The notes under the pieces are model-generated. The model was not told the DNA's origin, did not search any database, and was given only the letters and a program-made list of their open reading frames with translations. Shown piece by piece: positions 11,108 through 20,242 of a DNA stretch of 55,737 bases; position 1 is the first letter of the stretch; every line of letters starts with the position of its first letter. Source of the DNA: Xanthomonas maliensis (lineage in GTDB: Bacteria > Pseudomonadota > Gammaproteobacteria > Xanthomonadales > Xanthomonadaceae); the NCBI RefSeq assembly GCF_009192945.1, contig NZ_NSET01000002.1, positions 1-55,737 of the forward strand, in the 5' to 3' direction. The position numbers were made by a program, and so were the translations under genes.

Positions 11108-12432
11108 GTCTGTCTGCGCATCCCTCGCAAGCGTCGGCGCATCCGGTTGCGGGCGCGCGACCGGTGATGATTCTGGCCGGTGGGACCGGCGGCCATATCT
11201 TCCCTGGCCTGGCCGTCGCCAAGGTGCTGCGCGCGCGGGGCGTACCGGTCACCTGGCTGGGTGCCGAGGGCGCGATGGAAACGCGGCTGGTACCGCCACA
11301 GGGCATTGCGATCGACACCTTGGCCATTACCGGCCTGCGTGGCAAGGGCGTGTTGAAGCTGCTGGGCGCGCCGGTCCGGGTGGCGCGCGCGGTGCGCGCG
11401 GCCGGCTTTGTGTTGCGCCAGCGCCAGCCGCGCGCAGTGGTCAGCTTCGGCGGCTTTGCGGCCGGCCCCGGCGGGCTGGCGGCACGCTTGCTCGGCTTGC
11501 CGCTGTTGGTGCACGAACAGAATCGCGCTCCAGGCATGACCAACAAGGTGTTGTCGCGTTTCGCGCGTCGCGTGCTGACCGGCTTCCCGGGCAGCTTCGC
11601 CGGTGAGGAAGCGGTGGGCAATCCGGTGCGCGCTGAAATTGCCGCATTGCCGGCGCCGGCAGTGCGGTTGAGCGGCCGTGGCGGTCCGGTGCGGCTGCTG
11701 GTGCTCGGTGGGAGCCAGGGCGCTCGTGCGCTCAATCAGGCTGTCCCTGCTGCGCTGGCCGCCCTCGGCCATCCGGCAGTGGAGGTGCGTCACCAGTGCG
11801 GTGAGAAGCTGCGCGCCGAAGCCGAACGCTCGTATGCCGATGCCGGCGTCAGCGCCAGCGTCGAAGCCTTTATCGCGGACATGGCGGCGGCGTATGCCTG
11901 GGCTGACCTGGTGGTGTGCCGCGCCGGTGCATCCACCCTGGCCGAGTTGTGCGCGGCCGGTGTCGGCAGCGTGCTGGTTCCGTTCGCTGCCGCGGTGGAC
12001 GACCACCAGACCCGGAATGCCGAGTATCTGGTCGGCGCCAACGCCGCGGTGCTGCTCAAGCAGGACGACAGCTTGGCGGTGCGTCTGCAGCAGGTCTTGC
12101 AGACCTTGCTCGCCGATCCTGTGCGCCGGCTGGCGATGGCAGAGGCCGCGCGCACGCTCGCCAAGCCGGATGCGGCCGAACATATCGCCGACATCATTCT
12201 GGAAGAAGCCGGGACTCGGGACCCGGGACCCGGAACCCGGGAAGAGCAACAGCAAAGGAGAGCCGTGAACCGCGATGCGGATGCCGGTGTACGCGGGACG
12301 CACGATCAACAGCGGATGGGCATGCACGTCGACCAACCTCAGGGGCAGGCGCAGCGCGCCGCCGTTTCGCTTTTCCCGGGGCCCGGGTCCCGGGTCCCGC
12401 GTCCCGGCCTTTCCCCCGGAGGTGCCCAATGA
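11104..12432 (+). CDS. murG: Lipid II synthase MurG, with repeat-encoded C-terminal extension
   Basis: MurG transfers GlcNAc from UDP-GlcNAc to lipid I on the inner face of the membrane. The GT-B protein shows the N-terminal [15 protein letters not shown] loop, [38 protein letters not shown] and the C-terminal nucleotide-binding block [15 protein letters not shown]. The ordinary enzyme ends near residue 370 ([12 protein letters not shown]). The remaining 70 residues come from a heptamer-bounded repeat (12211-12407) and read through in frame until the murC start (ATGA). The extension is low-complexity and probably dispensable. Confidence 0.95.
   Translation: MSLSAHPSQASAHPVAGARPVMILAGGTGGHIFPGLAVAKVLRARGVPVTWLGAEGAMETRLVPPQGIAIDTLAITGLRGKGVLKLLGAPVRVARAVRAAGFVLRQRQPRAVVSFGGFAAGPGGLAARLLGLPLLVHEQNRAPGMTNKVLSRFARRVLTGFPGSFAGEEAVGNPVRAEIAALPAPAVRLSGRGGPVRLLVLGGSQGARALNQAVPAALAALGHPAVEVRHQCGEKLRAEAERSYADAGVSASVEAFIADMAAAYAWADLVVCRAGASTLAELCAAGVGSVLVPFAAAVDDHQTRNAEYLVGANAAVLLKQDDSLAVRLQQVLQTLLADPVRRLAMAEAARTLAKPDAAEHIADIILEEAGTRDPGPGTREEQQQRRAVNRDADAGVRGTHDQQRMGMHVDQPQGQAQRAAVSLFPGPGSRVPRPGLSPGGAQ
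12211..12407 (+). repeat. Heptamer-bounded repeat element at murG/murC junction
   Basis: The left end (12211-12240) holds degenerate and perfect GGGACCC copies followed by GAAGAGCAACAGCAAAGG. The right end (12375-12407) holds the inverted heptamer GGGTCCC array. The same plan (GGGACCC array, then GA-AGAGCAACAGC, then an inverted array) appears in murF and between ftsA and ftsZ, which suggests one mobile or amplified repeat family. Confidence 0.85.
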
Positions 12433-13862
12433 TCCGTCGTCTGCAGGACAGCGGCGATCTGGTGCGGGCGTTCCCACGCGTGCACTTCGTCGGCATCGGC
12501 GGCACCGGCATGAGCGGTATCGCCGAAGTCATGCTGACGCTGGGCTATGAAGTCTCCGGTTCGGACAACGCGGACAATGCGGCCACGCGCCGGCTGGCCA
12601 AGCTCGGTGCACGCGTGATGCGTGGGCACTCGGCAGCCAACGTGCTCGGCACTGATTGCGTGGTAGTGTCCAGCGCCATTCGCGAGGACAATCCGGAACT
12701 GATGGAAGCGCGCAGCCAGCGCATTCCGATCATGCCGCGCGCAGCGATGCTGGCCGAGTTGATGCGCTTCCGTCGCGGCATCGCAGTGGCCGGCACCCAT
12801 GGCAAGACCACCACCACCAGCTTGGCCGCGGCCGTGCTGAGCGAAGGTGGACTGGATCCGACCTTCGTCATCGGCGGACAACTGCTGGCCGCCGGTGCCA
12901 ACGCCAAGCTCGGTGGCGGCCAATGGCTGGTGGCCGAGGCCGACGAAAGCGATGGCAGCTTCCTGCGCTTGAATCCGTTGATGGCGGTCATCACCAACAT
13001 CGATGCCGATCATCTGGAAAACTACGGCAACGACTTTGCCCGCGTGCAGGCCGCCTTCGCCGAGTTCCTGCAGCGCTTGCCGTTCTACGGCCTGGCGGTG
13101 CTGTGCATCGACGATCCGGAAGTCGCTGCGCTGGCGGGCAAGACACCGCGCCACGTGATGACCTATGGCATGAGCGAGACCGCCGACGTGCGCGCCGAGG
13201 ACGTGGTGCAGGATGGGCCGCGCATGCGCTTCACCCTGCGCCTGCCCGAAGGCACCACCACGCCGGTGACGCTGGCCTTGCCGGGACGACACAATGTGCT
13301 CAATGCGCTGGCCGCTGCCGCGATTGGCTGGCAGCTGGGCGTGGCGCCAGAGACCATCGCGCGCGCGCTGGAAAACTTCGCCGGCATCGGGCGCCGATTC
13401 AATGACCTGGGTGAAGTCATCACCGCTAGCGGTGCGCGCGTGCGCGTGGTCGACGACTATGGCCACCATCCGCGCGAGCTGGAAGCGGTGTTCGCCGCTG
13501 CCCGTGGCGGCTGGCCGGACAAGCGCCTGGTGGTGGCCTTCCAGCCGCATCGCTATAGCCGGACCCGCGACCAGTTCGACGCATTCGCTGCCGTGCTCAG
13601 CACCGTCGATGCACTGGTGTTGAGCGAAGTTTATCCGGCCGGTGAAGCGCCGATTCCAGGCGCCGATTCGCGTGCCCTGGCGCGTGCCATTCGCGCGCGC
13701 GGTCGCAGCGAGCCGGTGGTCGTCGGGCAGGTGAACGGCCTGCCGGACGTATTGCCGGACGTGCTGCAGGATGGCGACCTGCTGCTGATGATGGGCGCGG
13801 GCGATATCGGCTACATGGCACAGCACATCATCAGTCATGGATTTTCCGGAGGTGAAGCATGA
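12429..13862 (+). CDS. murC: UDP-MurNAc:L-alanine ligase MurC
   Basis: MurC adds L-alanine to UDP-MurNAc, the first step of the stem peptide. The 477-residue protein begins [15 protein letters not shown], then the Rossmann start [16 protein letters not shown]. The P-loop GTHGKTTTT is at residues 122-130, followed by [19 protein letters not shown] and the late [12 protein letters not shown] 12429 is chosen because it lies in ATGA with murG and fits the family N-terminus, although the frame is open upstream. It overlaps ddl by four bases. Confidence 0.97.
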   Translation: MIRRLQDSGDLVRAFPRVHFVGIGGTGMSGIAEVMLTLGYEVSGSDNADNAATRRLAKLGARVMRGHSAANVLGTDCVVVSSAIREDNPELMEARSQRIPIMPRAAMLAELMRFRRGIAVAGTHGKTTTTSLAAAVLSEGGLDPTFVIGGQLLAAGANAKLGGGQWLVAEADESDGSFLRLNPLMAVITNIDADHLENYGNDFARVQAAFAEFLQRLPFYGLAVLCIDDPEVAALAGKTPRHVMTYGMSETADVRAEDVVQDGPRMRFTLRLPEGTTTPVTLALPGRHNVLNALAAAAIGWQLGVAPETIARALENFAGIGRRFNDLGEVITASGARVRVVDDYGHHPRELEAVFAAARGGWPDKRLVVAFQPHRYSRTRDQFDAFAAVLSTVDALVLSEVYPAGEAPIPGADSRALARAIRARGRSEPVVVGQVNGLPDVLPDVLQDGDLLLMMGAGDIGYMAQHIISHGFSGGEA

Positions 13863-14842
13863 GCGCTTCAGCGGTCGGGACCCGGGACCCGGGACCCGGC
13901 TTTGACAAACGCACCCGCGATCCGTCTGCATTCGGTCGCGTTGCCGTGCTGCTCGGCGGCACCTCGTCCGAGCGTGAGGTGTCGTTGAATTCCGGCCGCA
14001 ATGTGTTGGACGCGCTGCGCGCGCGCGGTGTCGATGCGCAGCCGGTGGACGGCATTCCGGCATTGGCGAAGGCGCTTGTCGCCCAGCAGTTCGATCGCGT
14101 CTTCAACGTGCTGCACGGCCACAACGGCGGCGGTGAGGACGGCATCGTACAGGGGCTGATGGAAGCCTTCGGCATTCCGTATACCGGTTCGGACGTGCTC
14201 GGCTCGGCGCTGAGCATGGACAAGATCCGCACCAAGCAGGTGTGGTTGTCGCTGGGCCTGAGCACGCCGCGCTATGCGCGGCTGGCTGCCGGTGCCAGCG
14301 CCAGCGAGATCCACGCGGCTGCCCAGCAGATCGGCCTGCCGGTGATCGTCAAGCCGGCCAATGAAGGCTCCAGCGTCGGGGTCAGCCGGGTGTTCGACCA
14401 GGATCAACTGGAAGAAGCGGTGGCCTTGGCGGCGCGCTATGACGGCGCGTTGCTGATGGAGCAACTGATCGACGGCGACGAACTCACCGTGGCCGTGCTC
14501 GGCGAGACCGCACTGCCGTCGATCCGCATCGTGCCCAACGGGCAGTGGTACGACTACAACGCCAAATACGTCGCCGAGGACACTCAATACCTGTGTCCTG
14601 GCCTGGAAGGCGAGGCCGAAACGCAGATCGGCGCCTTGGCGCTGGCCGCGTTCCGCGCCGCCGGCTGCCGTGGCTGGGGACGCGTGGACGTCATGCGCGA
14701 CCGCGCCAGCGGTCAGTTGTATCTGCTGGAGGTCAACACCGCACCTGGCATGACCAGCCATTCGCTGGTGCCCAAGGCGGCGCGCCAGCTCGGTATCGAT
14801 TTCGAGCAACTGGTGTGGCGTGTGCTGGAGCAGACGCTATGA
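13859..14842 (+). CDS. ddl: D-alanine:D-alanine ligase
   Basis: Ddl joins two D-alanines with ATP for MurF. The 327-residue ATP-grasp enzyme shows [55 protein letters not shown] and [20 protein letters not shown], in family order. The first 25 residues ([20 protein letters not shown]) are unlike the usual start and are encoded by a GGGACCC array. The true core begins at about Phe25-Gly26. The start ATG overlaps the murC stop. Its own stop overlaps an ATG (14839) that opens a 31-codon ORF rather than ftsQ itself. Confidence 0.95.
   Translation: MSASAVGTRDPGPGFDKRTRDPSAFGRVAVLLGGTSSEREVSLNSGRNVLDALRARGVDAQPVDGIPALAKALVAQQFDRVFNVLHGHNGGGEDGIVQGLMEAFGIPYTGSDVLGSALSMDKIRTKQVWLSLGLSTPRYARLAAGASASEIHAAAQQIGLPVIVKPANEGSSVGVSRVFDQDQLEEAVALAARYDGALLMEQLIDGDELTVAVLGETALPSIRIVPNGQWYDYNAKYVAEDTQYLCPGLEGEAETQIGALALAAFRAAGCRGWGRVDVMRDRASGQLYLLEVNTAPGMTSHSLVPKAARQLGIDFEQLVWRVLEQTL
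13876..13900 (+). repeat. GGGACCC heptamer array in ddl 5' end
   Basis: Three perfect tandem copies of GGGACCC lie inside the first ddl codons and encode TRDPGPG. No inverted partner is seen nearby. Confidence 0.8.
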
Positions 14843-14934
14843 CGCTGGTGATGGCAGTGATGTCGGGACTCGGGACCCGGGACCCGGGTCCCGACGCGCA
14901 CGACGCGCACGACGCGCACGGAGCGCGCCCTTGA
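14839..14934 (+). CDS. 31-residue micro-ORF coupled between ddl and ftsQ
   Basis: ATG 14839 overlaps the ddl stop (ATGA). The frame begins [19 protein letters not shown], continues with the DAH repeat and ends at TGA 14932-14934, which overlaps the TTG proposed for ftsQ (TTGA). Nearly all of it is encoded by repeats: the heptamer array and three GACGCGCAC 9-mers. It resembles the ftsL/ftsI situation, where a repeat expansion at a junction leaves a small coupled frame. Product stability is unknown; its likely role is to carry ribosomes to ftsQ. Confidence 0.45.
   Translation: MTLVMAVMSGLGTRDPGPDAHDAHDAHGARP
14864..14920 (+). repeat. Heptamer array plus GACGCGCAC triplication before ftsQ
   Basis: GGGACTC and GGGACCC copies followed by an inverted GGGTCCC half (14864-14894) form a palindrome. 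They run into three tandem GACGCGCAC 9-mers (about 14893-14919). Confidence 0.8.
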
Positions 14935-15779
14935 ACGCGACCCTGCGCATCCTGGCCTGGGTGATCGCGTTGGCGCTGGTGGCGCTGCCGGTGGTCGCCG
15001 TGCTCAACGGCTGGGTCGGCGCCGAGCGCTGGCCGTTGGCCAGGTTGCGCGTGTCCGGCGACTTCAAGCGGGTGTCGGCCGAGCAGTTGCGCGCGGTGGT
15101 GTTGCCGTACGCGCGGGCGGGCTTCTTCGCGGTCAAGCTGCAGGATGCACAGGACGCCATCGCACGCTTGCCATGGGTCGAGCACGCGCAGGTCCGCAAG
15201 CGTTGGCCCGACGTGCTGGAAGTGCATGTCGTCGAACACCGGCCGTTTGCGCGCTGGGGCAGCGATCGCATGTTGTCCGAACAAGGACGCTTGTTCCGTA
15301 CGCCGCCGCTGCTGAAGGATTTCAAGCTGCCGCAGCTGGGCGGGCCGGACAGCCGCACGCATGAAGTGGTGGCCTTGTACAACGAGTCGCGCGCGCTGTT
15401 CGCGCCCACCGGCCTGGATGTGGAGCGGCTGGAGATGGATGCGCGCGGCAGTTGGTCGCTGAGCCTGAGCAACGGCCTGCAGATCGTCATTGGCCGTGAC
15501 GATGCGCGTGCGCGCCTGCAACGCTTCGCGCGAGTGTTGCCGCAACTGGCCGATCCGCAACGCCCGATCGCGCGCGCCGACCTGCGTTATACCAATGGGT
15601 TCACCGTGACTCGCTCGGCGGTGGAGAGCAGGGACCCGGGACCCGGGACGCGGGACTCGAAGCACGCTCACGCTCCCCAGGCAGCTCGAATCAACCACGC
15701 CACGCCGGCTGAAACGGTCGCTTCGCTTTTCCAGGCTCCGGCTTCCCTCACCTCCCCTCTTCGCAGTCCCCGCACATGA
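14931..15779 (+). CDS. ftsQ: Cell division protein FtsQ
   Basis: FtsQ links FtsB/FtsL to the divisome from the periplasm. The 282-residue product starts (M)[20 protein letters not shown], one membrane helix, followed by a POTRA domain (RLRVSGDFKRVSAEQLRAVV) and the FtsQ beta domain (DVLEVHVVEHRPFARWG, DARGSWSLSLSNG). I prefer TTG 14931, which couples to the 31-codon ORF and gives the usual start. An in-frame ATG at 14820 would add 37 Arg-rich repeat-encoded residues before the membrane helix. The last 50 residues, from a heptamer element at 15630, look like an acquired tail. It ends in ATGA with ftsA. Confidence 0.92.
   Translation: MNATLRILAWVIALALVALPVVAVLNGWVGAERWPLARLRVSGDFKRVSAEQLRAVVLPYARAGFFAVKLQDAQDAIARLPWVEHAQVRKRWPDVLEVHVVEHRPFARWGSDRMLSEQGRLFRTPPLLKDFKLPQLGGPDSRTHEVVALYNESRALFAPTGLDVERLEMDARGSWSLSLSNGLQIVIGRDDARARLQRFARVLPQLADPQRPIARADLRYTNGFTVTRSAVESRDPGPGTRDSKHAHAPQAARINHATPAETVASLFQAPASLTSPLRSPRT
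15630..15660 (+). repeat. GGGACCC heptamer array in ftsQ 3' end
   Basis: GGGACCC copies followed by the degenerate GGGACGC and GGGACTC encode [10 protein letters not shown] near the FtsQ C-terminus. The sequence downstream (CGCTTCGCTTTTCC near 15720) resembles that before the right arm at murG (CGTTTCGCTTTTCC), hinting at a fourth, decayed bounded element. Confidence 0.75.
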
Positions 15780-17011
15780 ACCGCAAAGGCGACAAATCCC
15801 TCATCGTTGGACTGGACATCGGCACCTCCAAGGTCGTCGCGCTGGTCGGCGAGTATTCGCCCGGCAACCCGATCGAGGTGATCGGGATCGGTTCGCATGA
15901 ATCGCGCGGTCTCAAGCGCGGCGTGGTGGTGGATATCGAATCCACGGTGCAGTCGATCCAGCGCGCGGTGGAGGAAGCCGAGCTGATGGCTGGTTGCGAG
16001 ATCCGCTCGGTGTACGCGTCGATCTCCGGCAATCACGTGCAGTGCAAGAACTCGCCCGGCATCGTGCCGATCCGCGACGGCGAAGTGACCTGGAGCGATC
16101 TGGAACGGGTGCTGGACGCTGCCAAGGCGGTGGCGATCCCGGCCGACCAGCGCATCCTGCACGCGATCCCACGCGAATACGTGCTGGACGACTCGCAGGA
16201 AGGCATTCGCAACCCGGTCGGTATGACCGGCGTACGCCTGGAGGTGCATGCCCATCTGGTGGTGTGTGCGCAGTCGGCTGCGGCCAACATCAGCAAGTGC
16301 GTGCAGAAGTGTGGCCTGCAGGTCGACGACCTGGTGCTGTCCTCGCTGGCCTCCTCGGTGGCCGTGTTGACCGCCGACGAGCGCGAATTGGGCGTGGTGC
16401 TGGTGGACATCGGCGCCGGTACCACCGATCTTGCGGTCTACGTGCAGGGCGCGATCTGCCACACCGCCTCGTTGCCGATCGCCGGCGACCACGTCACGAA
16501 CGACATCGCGCATATGTTGCGCACGCCGACCCCCGAGGCCGAGCAGATCAAGGTGCGCTACGCCTGTGCGTTGGCGCAGCTGGCCACCGCCGAGGAAAGC
16601 ATCCAGGTGCCGTCGGTTGGCGACCGTCCGCCGCGTCGCATGCCGCGGCATGCGCTGGCCCAGGCGGTGCAGGGCCGCTATGAGGAAATCTTCGAAATGG
16701 TGCAGGCCGAGCTGCGGCGTTCCGGTTTCGAGGAACTGGTGCGTGCCGGCATGGTGCTCACCGGCGGCGCCTCAAAGATGGAAGGCGTGGTCGAGCTGGC
16801 CGAGGAAATGCTGCAGATGCCGGTGCGGGTGGGGATTCCCCAGCATGTCACCGGCCTGGGCGAAGTGGTGGGAAATCCGGTGCACGCCTCCGGCGTGGGC
16901 CTGTTGCTGATGGGCAGCCAGATCGAACATCCGCGACGGCCGTCGATTCCGACCGGACGTGCGGGCAGCTTGTTCAAGAAATTGCGCAACTGGTATCGCG
17001 GCGAGTTTTGA
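15776..17011 (+). CDS. ftsA: Cell division protein FtsA
   Basis: FtsA is the actin-like protein that tethers FtsZ to the membrane. The 411-residue protein shows the phosphate-1 motif VGLDIGTSKVVALVGE near residue 12, the SHS2/1C domain (MAGCEIRSVYASISGNHV), and the second phosphate loop VDIGAGTTDLAVY. The late nucleotide block is GMVLTGGASKMEGV. It ends in an amphipathic helix, SLFKKLRNWYRGEF, that would bind the membrane. It overlaps the ftsQ stop (ATGA). Its own stop is followed within two bases by a heptamer array. Confidence 0.97.
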   Translation: MNRKGDKSLIVGLDIGTSKVVALVGEYSPGNPIEVIGIGSHESRGLKRGVVVDIESTVQSIQRAVEEAELMAGCEIRSVYASISGNHVQCKNSPGIVPIRDGEVTWSDLERVLDAAKAVAIPADQRILHAIPREYVLDDSQEGIRNPVGMTGVRLEVHAHLVVCAQSAAANISKCVQKCGLQVDDLVLSSLASSVAVLTADERELGVVLVDIGAGTTDLAVYVQGAICHTASLPIAGDHVTNDIAHMLRTPTPEAEQIKVRYACALAQLATAEESIQVPSVGDRPPRRMPRHALAQAVQGRYEEIFEMVQAELRRSGFEELVRAGMVLTGGASKMEGVVELAEEMLQMPVRVGIPQHVTGLGEVVGNPVHASGVGLLLMGSQIEHPRRPSIPTGRAGSLFKKLRNWYRGEF

Positions 17012-17012
17012 A

Positions 17013-17211
17013 GCCGGGACCCGGGACCCGGGACCCGGAAGAGCTAGAGAGCAAGAGCAGAGAGCGGAAGGTTGGTAGGAAGGCAGATTAGATGCGGTAG
17101 GTCGTGGGCGTTACGCAATATCCATAAGAAAAATTTTGCCGGTCCGCGTTGCGGGCCGGGAGCCGGGAGATCGCTTCCCGGGTCCCGGGTCCCAAGCCGC
17201 GGATCCCGGCT
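17013..17211 (+). repeat. Heptamer-bounded repeat element between ftsA and ftsZ
   Basis: The left array (17013-17038) has three perfect GGGACCC copies, then GAAGAGCTAGAGAGCAAGAG. The right array (17176-17211) is inverted (GGGTCCCGGGTCCC, then a degenerate copy). The element fills nearly the whole 220-base ftsA-ftsZ gap, so any ftsZ promoter must lie within it or upstream in ftsA. The A-rich stretch CCATAAGAAAAATTTT near 17122 is the most promoter-like part. Confidence 0.85.
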
Positions 17212-17231
17212 TCATACAAGAGGACACTGAC

Positions 17232-18467
17232 ATGGCACATTTCGAACTGATTGAAAAAATGGCTCCCAACGCGGTCATCAAGGTCGTCGGCGTCGGCGGC
17301 GGTGGTGGTAACGCGGTGGCACACATGGTCAACACCAATGTCGACGGCGTGGAGTTCATCACCGCCAACACCGACTCGCAGGCGATCAAGAACTGTGGCG
17401 CCAAGCTGCAGCTGCAGTTGGGCACCAACGTGACCAAGGGTCTGGGCGCAGGCGCCAATCCGGAGGTCGGCCGTCAGGCCGCGCTGGAAGATCGCGAGCG
17501 CATCATGGACGCGCTGCAGGGTGCAGACATGGTGTTCATCACCGCCGGCATGGGCGGCGGCACCGGCACCGGCGCCGCACCGGTGGTGGCGCAGCTGGCC
17601 AAGGAAATGGGCATCCTGACCGTGGCCGTGGTCACCAAGCCGTTCCCGTTCGAAGGCCGCCGCCGCATGCAGGTGGCGCTGAAGGGCATCGAAGAGTTGA
17701 GCCAGCACTGCGACTCGTTGATCACCATCCCCAACGAAAAGCTGATCACTGTGCTGGGCCGCAATGCCACCATGATCCAGGCCTTCCGCGCCGCCAACGA
17801 CGTGCTGCAGGGCGCGGTGCAGGGAATTGCCGATCTGATCGTGCGCCCCGGCCTGATCAACGTCGACTTCGCCGACGTGCGCACCGTGATGTCGGAAATG
17901 GGCCTGGCGATGATGGGTACCGGTTCGGCACGCGGCGATGATCGCGCCCAGGCCGCTGCCGAAGCCGCCATCCAGAACCCGCTGCTGGACGATGTGAACC
18001 TGGCCGGTGCCAACGGCATCCTGGTCAACATCACCGCCGGCCCGGACTTCACCATGTCCGAGTTCGACGAGATCGGCCGCACCATCGACGGCTTCGCCTC
18101 CGAAGACGCCACCGTGGTGGTCGGCACCGTGCTGGATCCGGACATGCAGGACGAAGTGCGCGTGACCGTGGTCGCCACCGGGCTGAATCGCGCTGCGCCG
18201 CGTGCGGCCCAGCGTCCGGACCAGCGCGCGCCGATCAAGCTGGTGCGCAATGCCACCACCGGCCAGCCGGAGTTCGCCGATTTCGATACCGGAACCGGCG
18301 ATGCAGTGTCCAAGGCGGTTGGCGGCAGCATGGGCCTGGGCCTGCGGCGCCCCAGCAGCGACTCGGCCGGTGCCAGTGCGAGCGCCTCCAGCTCGGCTCC
18401 GGCCGCGGCCGACCTGCCCAACGACTACCTGGATATCCCGGCGTTCTTGCGCCGCCAGGCAGACTGA
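17232..18467 (+). CDS. ftsZ: Cell division GTPase FtsZ
   Basis: FtsZ polymerises into the division ring. The 411-residue protein begins [20 protein letters not shown], then [10 protein letters not shown]. It has the tubulin signature [13 protein letters not shown] near residue 107, [11 protein letters not shown] and the T7-type catalytic loop. The C-terminal peptide [14 protein letters not shown] binds FtsA and ZipA-like partners. ATG 17232 is preceded by AAGAGGACA, a fair ribosome-binding site. Longer in-frame starts fall in the repeat element. It is the last gene before a strong hairpin. Confidence 0.98.
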   Translation: MAHFELIEKMAPNAVIKVVGVGGGGGNAVAHMVNTNVDGVEFITANTDSQAIKNCGAKLQLQLGTNVTKGLGAGANPEVGRQAALEDRERIMDALQGADMVFITAGMGGGTGTGAAPVVAQLAKEMGILTVAVVTKPFPFEGRRRMQVALKGIEELSQHCDSLITIPNEKLITVLGRNATMIQAFRAANDVLQGAVQGIADLIVRPGLINVDFADVRTVMSEMGLAMMGTGSARGDDRAQAAAEAAIQNPLLDDVNLAGANGILVNITAGPDFTMSEFDEIGRTIDGFASEDATVVVGTVLDPDMQDEVRVTVVATGLNRAAPRAAQRPDQRAPIKLVRNATTGQPEFADFDTGTGDAVSKAVGGSMGLGLRRPSSDSAGASASASSSAPAAADLPNDYLDIPAFLRRQAD

Positions 18468-18505
18468 TCCGCGTCAACGGCGTCGCTTGTCGGCGCCGCG
18501 TCTTA

Positions 18506-18574
18506 CGCCGGAGCGTGCTCCGGCGCCATGTCATGTCTCTTTCTGCCGGGTCGGTCCACGACCCGGCAGCTTTT
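18506..18574 (+). terminator. Hairpin and terminator after ftsZ
   Basis: An 8-bp hairpin, CGCCGGAG-CGTG-CTCCGGCG (18506-18525), is followed by TGCCGGGTCG-GTCCA-CGACCCGGCA (18544-18568) and then GCTTTT. The second is a convincing intrinsic terminator that closes the dcw transcript before lpxC. Confidence 0.85.
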
Positions 18575-18695
18575 GCGACCGCATGACGACGGCGTTACAC
18601 CTGCCGTCACGCAGTATTTGTTAAGATTCGGCTAATCTCACCGATCTAGACAGTCGGTTCAGCGTCTGTCTGCTTTGTTCCTCCAGACTTCGCCC

Positions 18696-19610
18696 ATGAC
18701 CCAGCAACGCACTCTCAAGAACACCATCCGTGCCACCGGCGTCGGCCTGCACAGTGGCGACAAGGTCTATATGACATTGCGCCCGGCCCCGGTCGACCAC
18801 GGCATCGTGTTCCGTCGAGTGGACCTGGAGCCGGTGGTCGAGGTACCCGCCGATGCCGAACTGGTCACCGAGACCACCTTGTGCACCGGCCTGACCTGCA
18901 ACGGCGCCAAGATCCAGACCGTCGAGCATTTGATGTCCGCGCTGGCCGGGCTGGGCGTGGATAACGTCATTGTCGAGTTGTCCTCGGCAGAGCTGCCGAT
19001 CATGGATGGCTCGTCTGGTCCGTTCGTGTTCCTGCTGCAGTCGGCCGGCATCGTCGAGCAGGCCAAGCCGAAGCGCTTCATCCGCATCCTGCGCCCGGTC
19101 GAAGTGCGCGATGGCGACAAGATCGCCCGATTCGAGCCCTACGAGGGTTACAAGCTCGGTTTCACCATCGAGTTCAACCACCCGATGATCCCGGCGCAGC
19201 AGTCGCGGCAGGAGATCGATTTCTCCACTGCGGCCTACGTCAAGGAAATCTCCCGCGCCCGCACCTTCGGTTTCATGCGCGACCTTGAATACATGCGCGA
19301 GCGCAATCTGGGCCTGGGCGGCTCGATGGACAACGCCATCGTGCTGGATGAGTTCCGGGTGCTCAACGAAGACGGCCTGCGCTATACCAACGAGTTCGTC
19401 CGGCACAAGATTCTCGATGCCATCGGCGACCTCTACCTGGCCGGTGGTGCCATCCTCGGTGCCTACGAGGGTTTCAAGTCCGGCCATGCCCTCAACAACA
19501 AGCTGGTCCGGGCCCTGCTCGCCGACCAGGCTGCTTGGGAGTGGGTCAGCTTTCCTCAGGGCAGCGTCCAACAGCCTCCGGTCACCTACGCCAGTCCTGT
19601 CTACGCCTGA
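18696..19610 (+). CDS. lpxC: UDP-3-O-acyl-GlcNAc deacetylase LpxC
   Basis: LpxC commits precursors to lipid A in the cytoplasm and is a zinc enzyme. The 304-residue protein shows [16 protein letters not shown] with the first zinc His, [26 protein letters not shown], and [16 protein letters not shown] with the second His and the zinc Asp. [13 protein letters not shown] carries the catalytic His. I start at [15 protein letters not shown] (ATG 18696), the usual N-terminus; ATG 18675 is in frame. It lies after the ftsZ terminator and so probably has its own promoter in 18575-18690. Confidence 0.97.
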   Translation: MTQQRTLKNTIRATGVGLHSGDKVYMTLRPAPVDHGIVFRRVDLEPVVEVPADAELVTETTLCTGLTCNGAKIQTVEHLMSALAGLGVDNVIVELSSAELPIMDGSSGPFVFLLQSAGIVEQAKPKRFIRILRPVEVRDGDKIARFEPYEGYKLGFTIEFNHPMIPAQQSRQEIDFSTAAYVKEISRARTFGFMRDLEYMRERNLGLGGSMDNAIVLDEFRVLNEDGLRYTNEFVRHKILDAIGDLYLAGGAILGAYEGFKSGHALNNKLVRALLADQAAWEWVSFPQGSVQQPPVTYASPVYA

Positions 19611-19652
19611 TGTCGGGGATTTCCCTGGCTGGGGTCGGGACTGTGAACTCTA

Positions 19653-19675
19653 TCGGACTTTTGGTCCGACTTTAA
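19653..19675 (+). terminator. Candidate lpxC terminator
   Basis: TCGGAC-TTTTG-GTCCGA (6-bp stem) is followed by CTTTAA, 43 bases after the lpxC stop. The stem is short and the T tract weak. Confidence 0.4.
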
Positions 19676-19795
19676 CCTGATCTTAATACTTCCCTAACTC
19701 CTCGACGGGACTTGCCCGCTAGGATGCGTCGGGTCGTGTGCGGCACTTCGCATTTTCTTCACGCACCGGCGGCCGCCTTTGGGCGGATCAGGGCT

Positions 19796-20242
19796 TCACC
19801 GTTTGCTCGGTGGGATGTCCTGCAAGGAGGCCAGTGCGTCACGCAGCCCTTGGCGAGTGGCGTCGGAAACAGGCAGTGACCGGTCCCGGTTCTGCTGCAT
19901 TGGGGAATGCAGCGGGGTGGTCGCGGTCTTGACGGTCACCTGGGTGGCCTTCAGCCCGATGGATCGGGCGGCAGTGAGGATCTGTGCTTCGGCAAGCCGC
20001 ACCTTGGCATGCCAGACCGGAGACTCGACAAGAAAAACGAGCTGTTCTCCTCGCACATTGGCCAGCCGGCACCGGCTGGACAGCTGCGGCGGCAACAGGG
20101 GGCGCAACTGCCGGTCCAGCGCGTCGAGCCAAAGGGCGCGACGTACGGGATCGCCGGCTCTATCGCTCAGCAGCGCCTCGGCGGCCTGCTGCGGGGTGGA
20201 AGGGGCGCGTGCGCTGGACTTGGGCTTGGACATGACACTCAT
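19796..20242 (-). CDS. DciA-like DUF721 protein
   Basis: The 148-residue product belongs to the DUF721 family, whose best-known member, DciA, helps load the replicative helicase DnaB in bacteria lacking DnaC. The N-terminal part (QAAEALLSDRAGDPVRRALW) leads into the core LLPPQLSSRCRLANVRGEQLVFLVESPVWHAKVR, a KH-like fold with the usual 'VWAxxLR' region. The C-terminal part is variable and polar. The ATG at 20242 abuts the ATG of the divergent M23 gene; ATG 20233 (MSKPKSS) is an alternative start. The lpxC-DUF721-M23-secA order is common in related gammaproteobacteria. Confidence 0.85.
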   Translation of the reverse strand: MSVMSKPKSSARAPSTPQQAAEALLSDRAGDPVRRALWLDALDRQLRPLLPPQLSSRCRLANVRGEQLVFLVESPVWHAKVRLAEAQILTAARSIGLKATQVTVKTATTPLHSPMQQNRDRSLPVSDATRQGLRDALASLQDIPPSKR

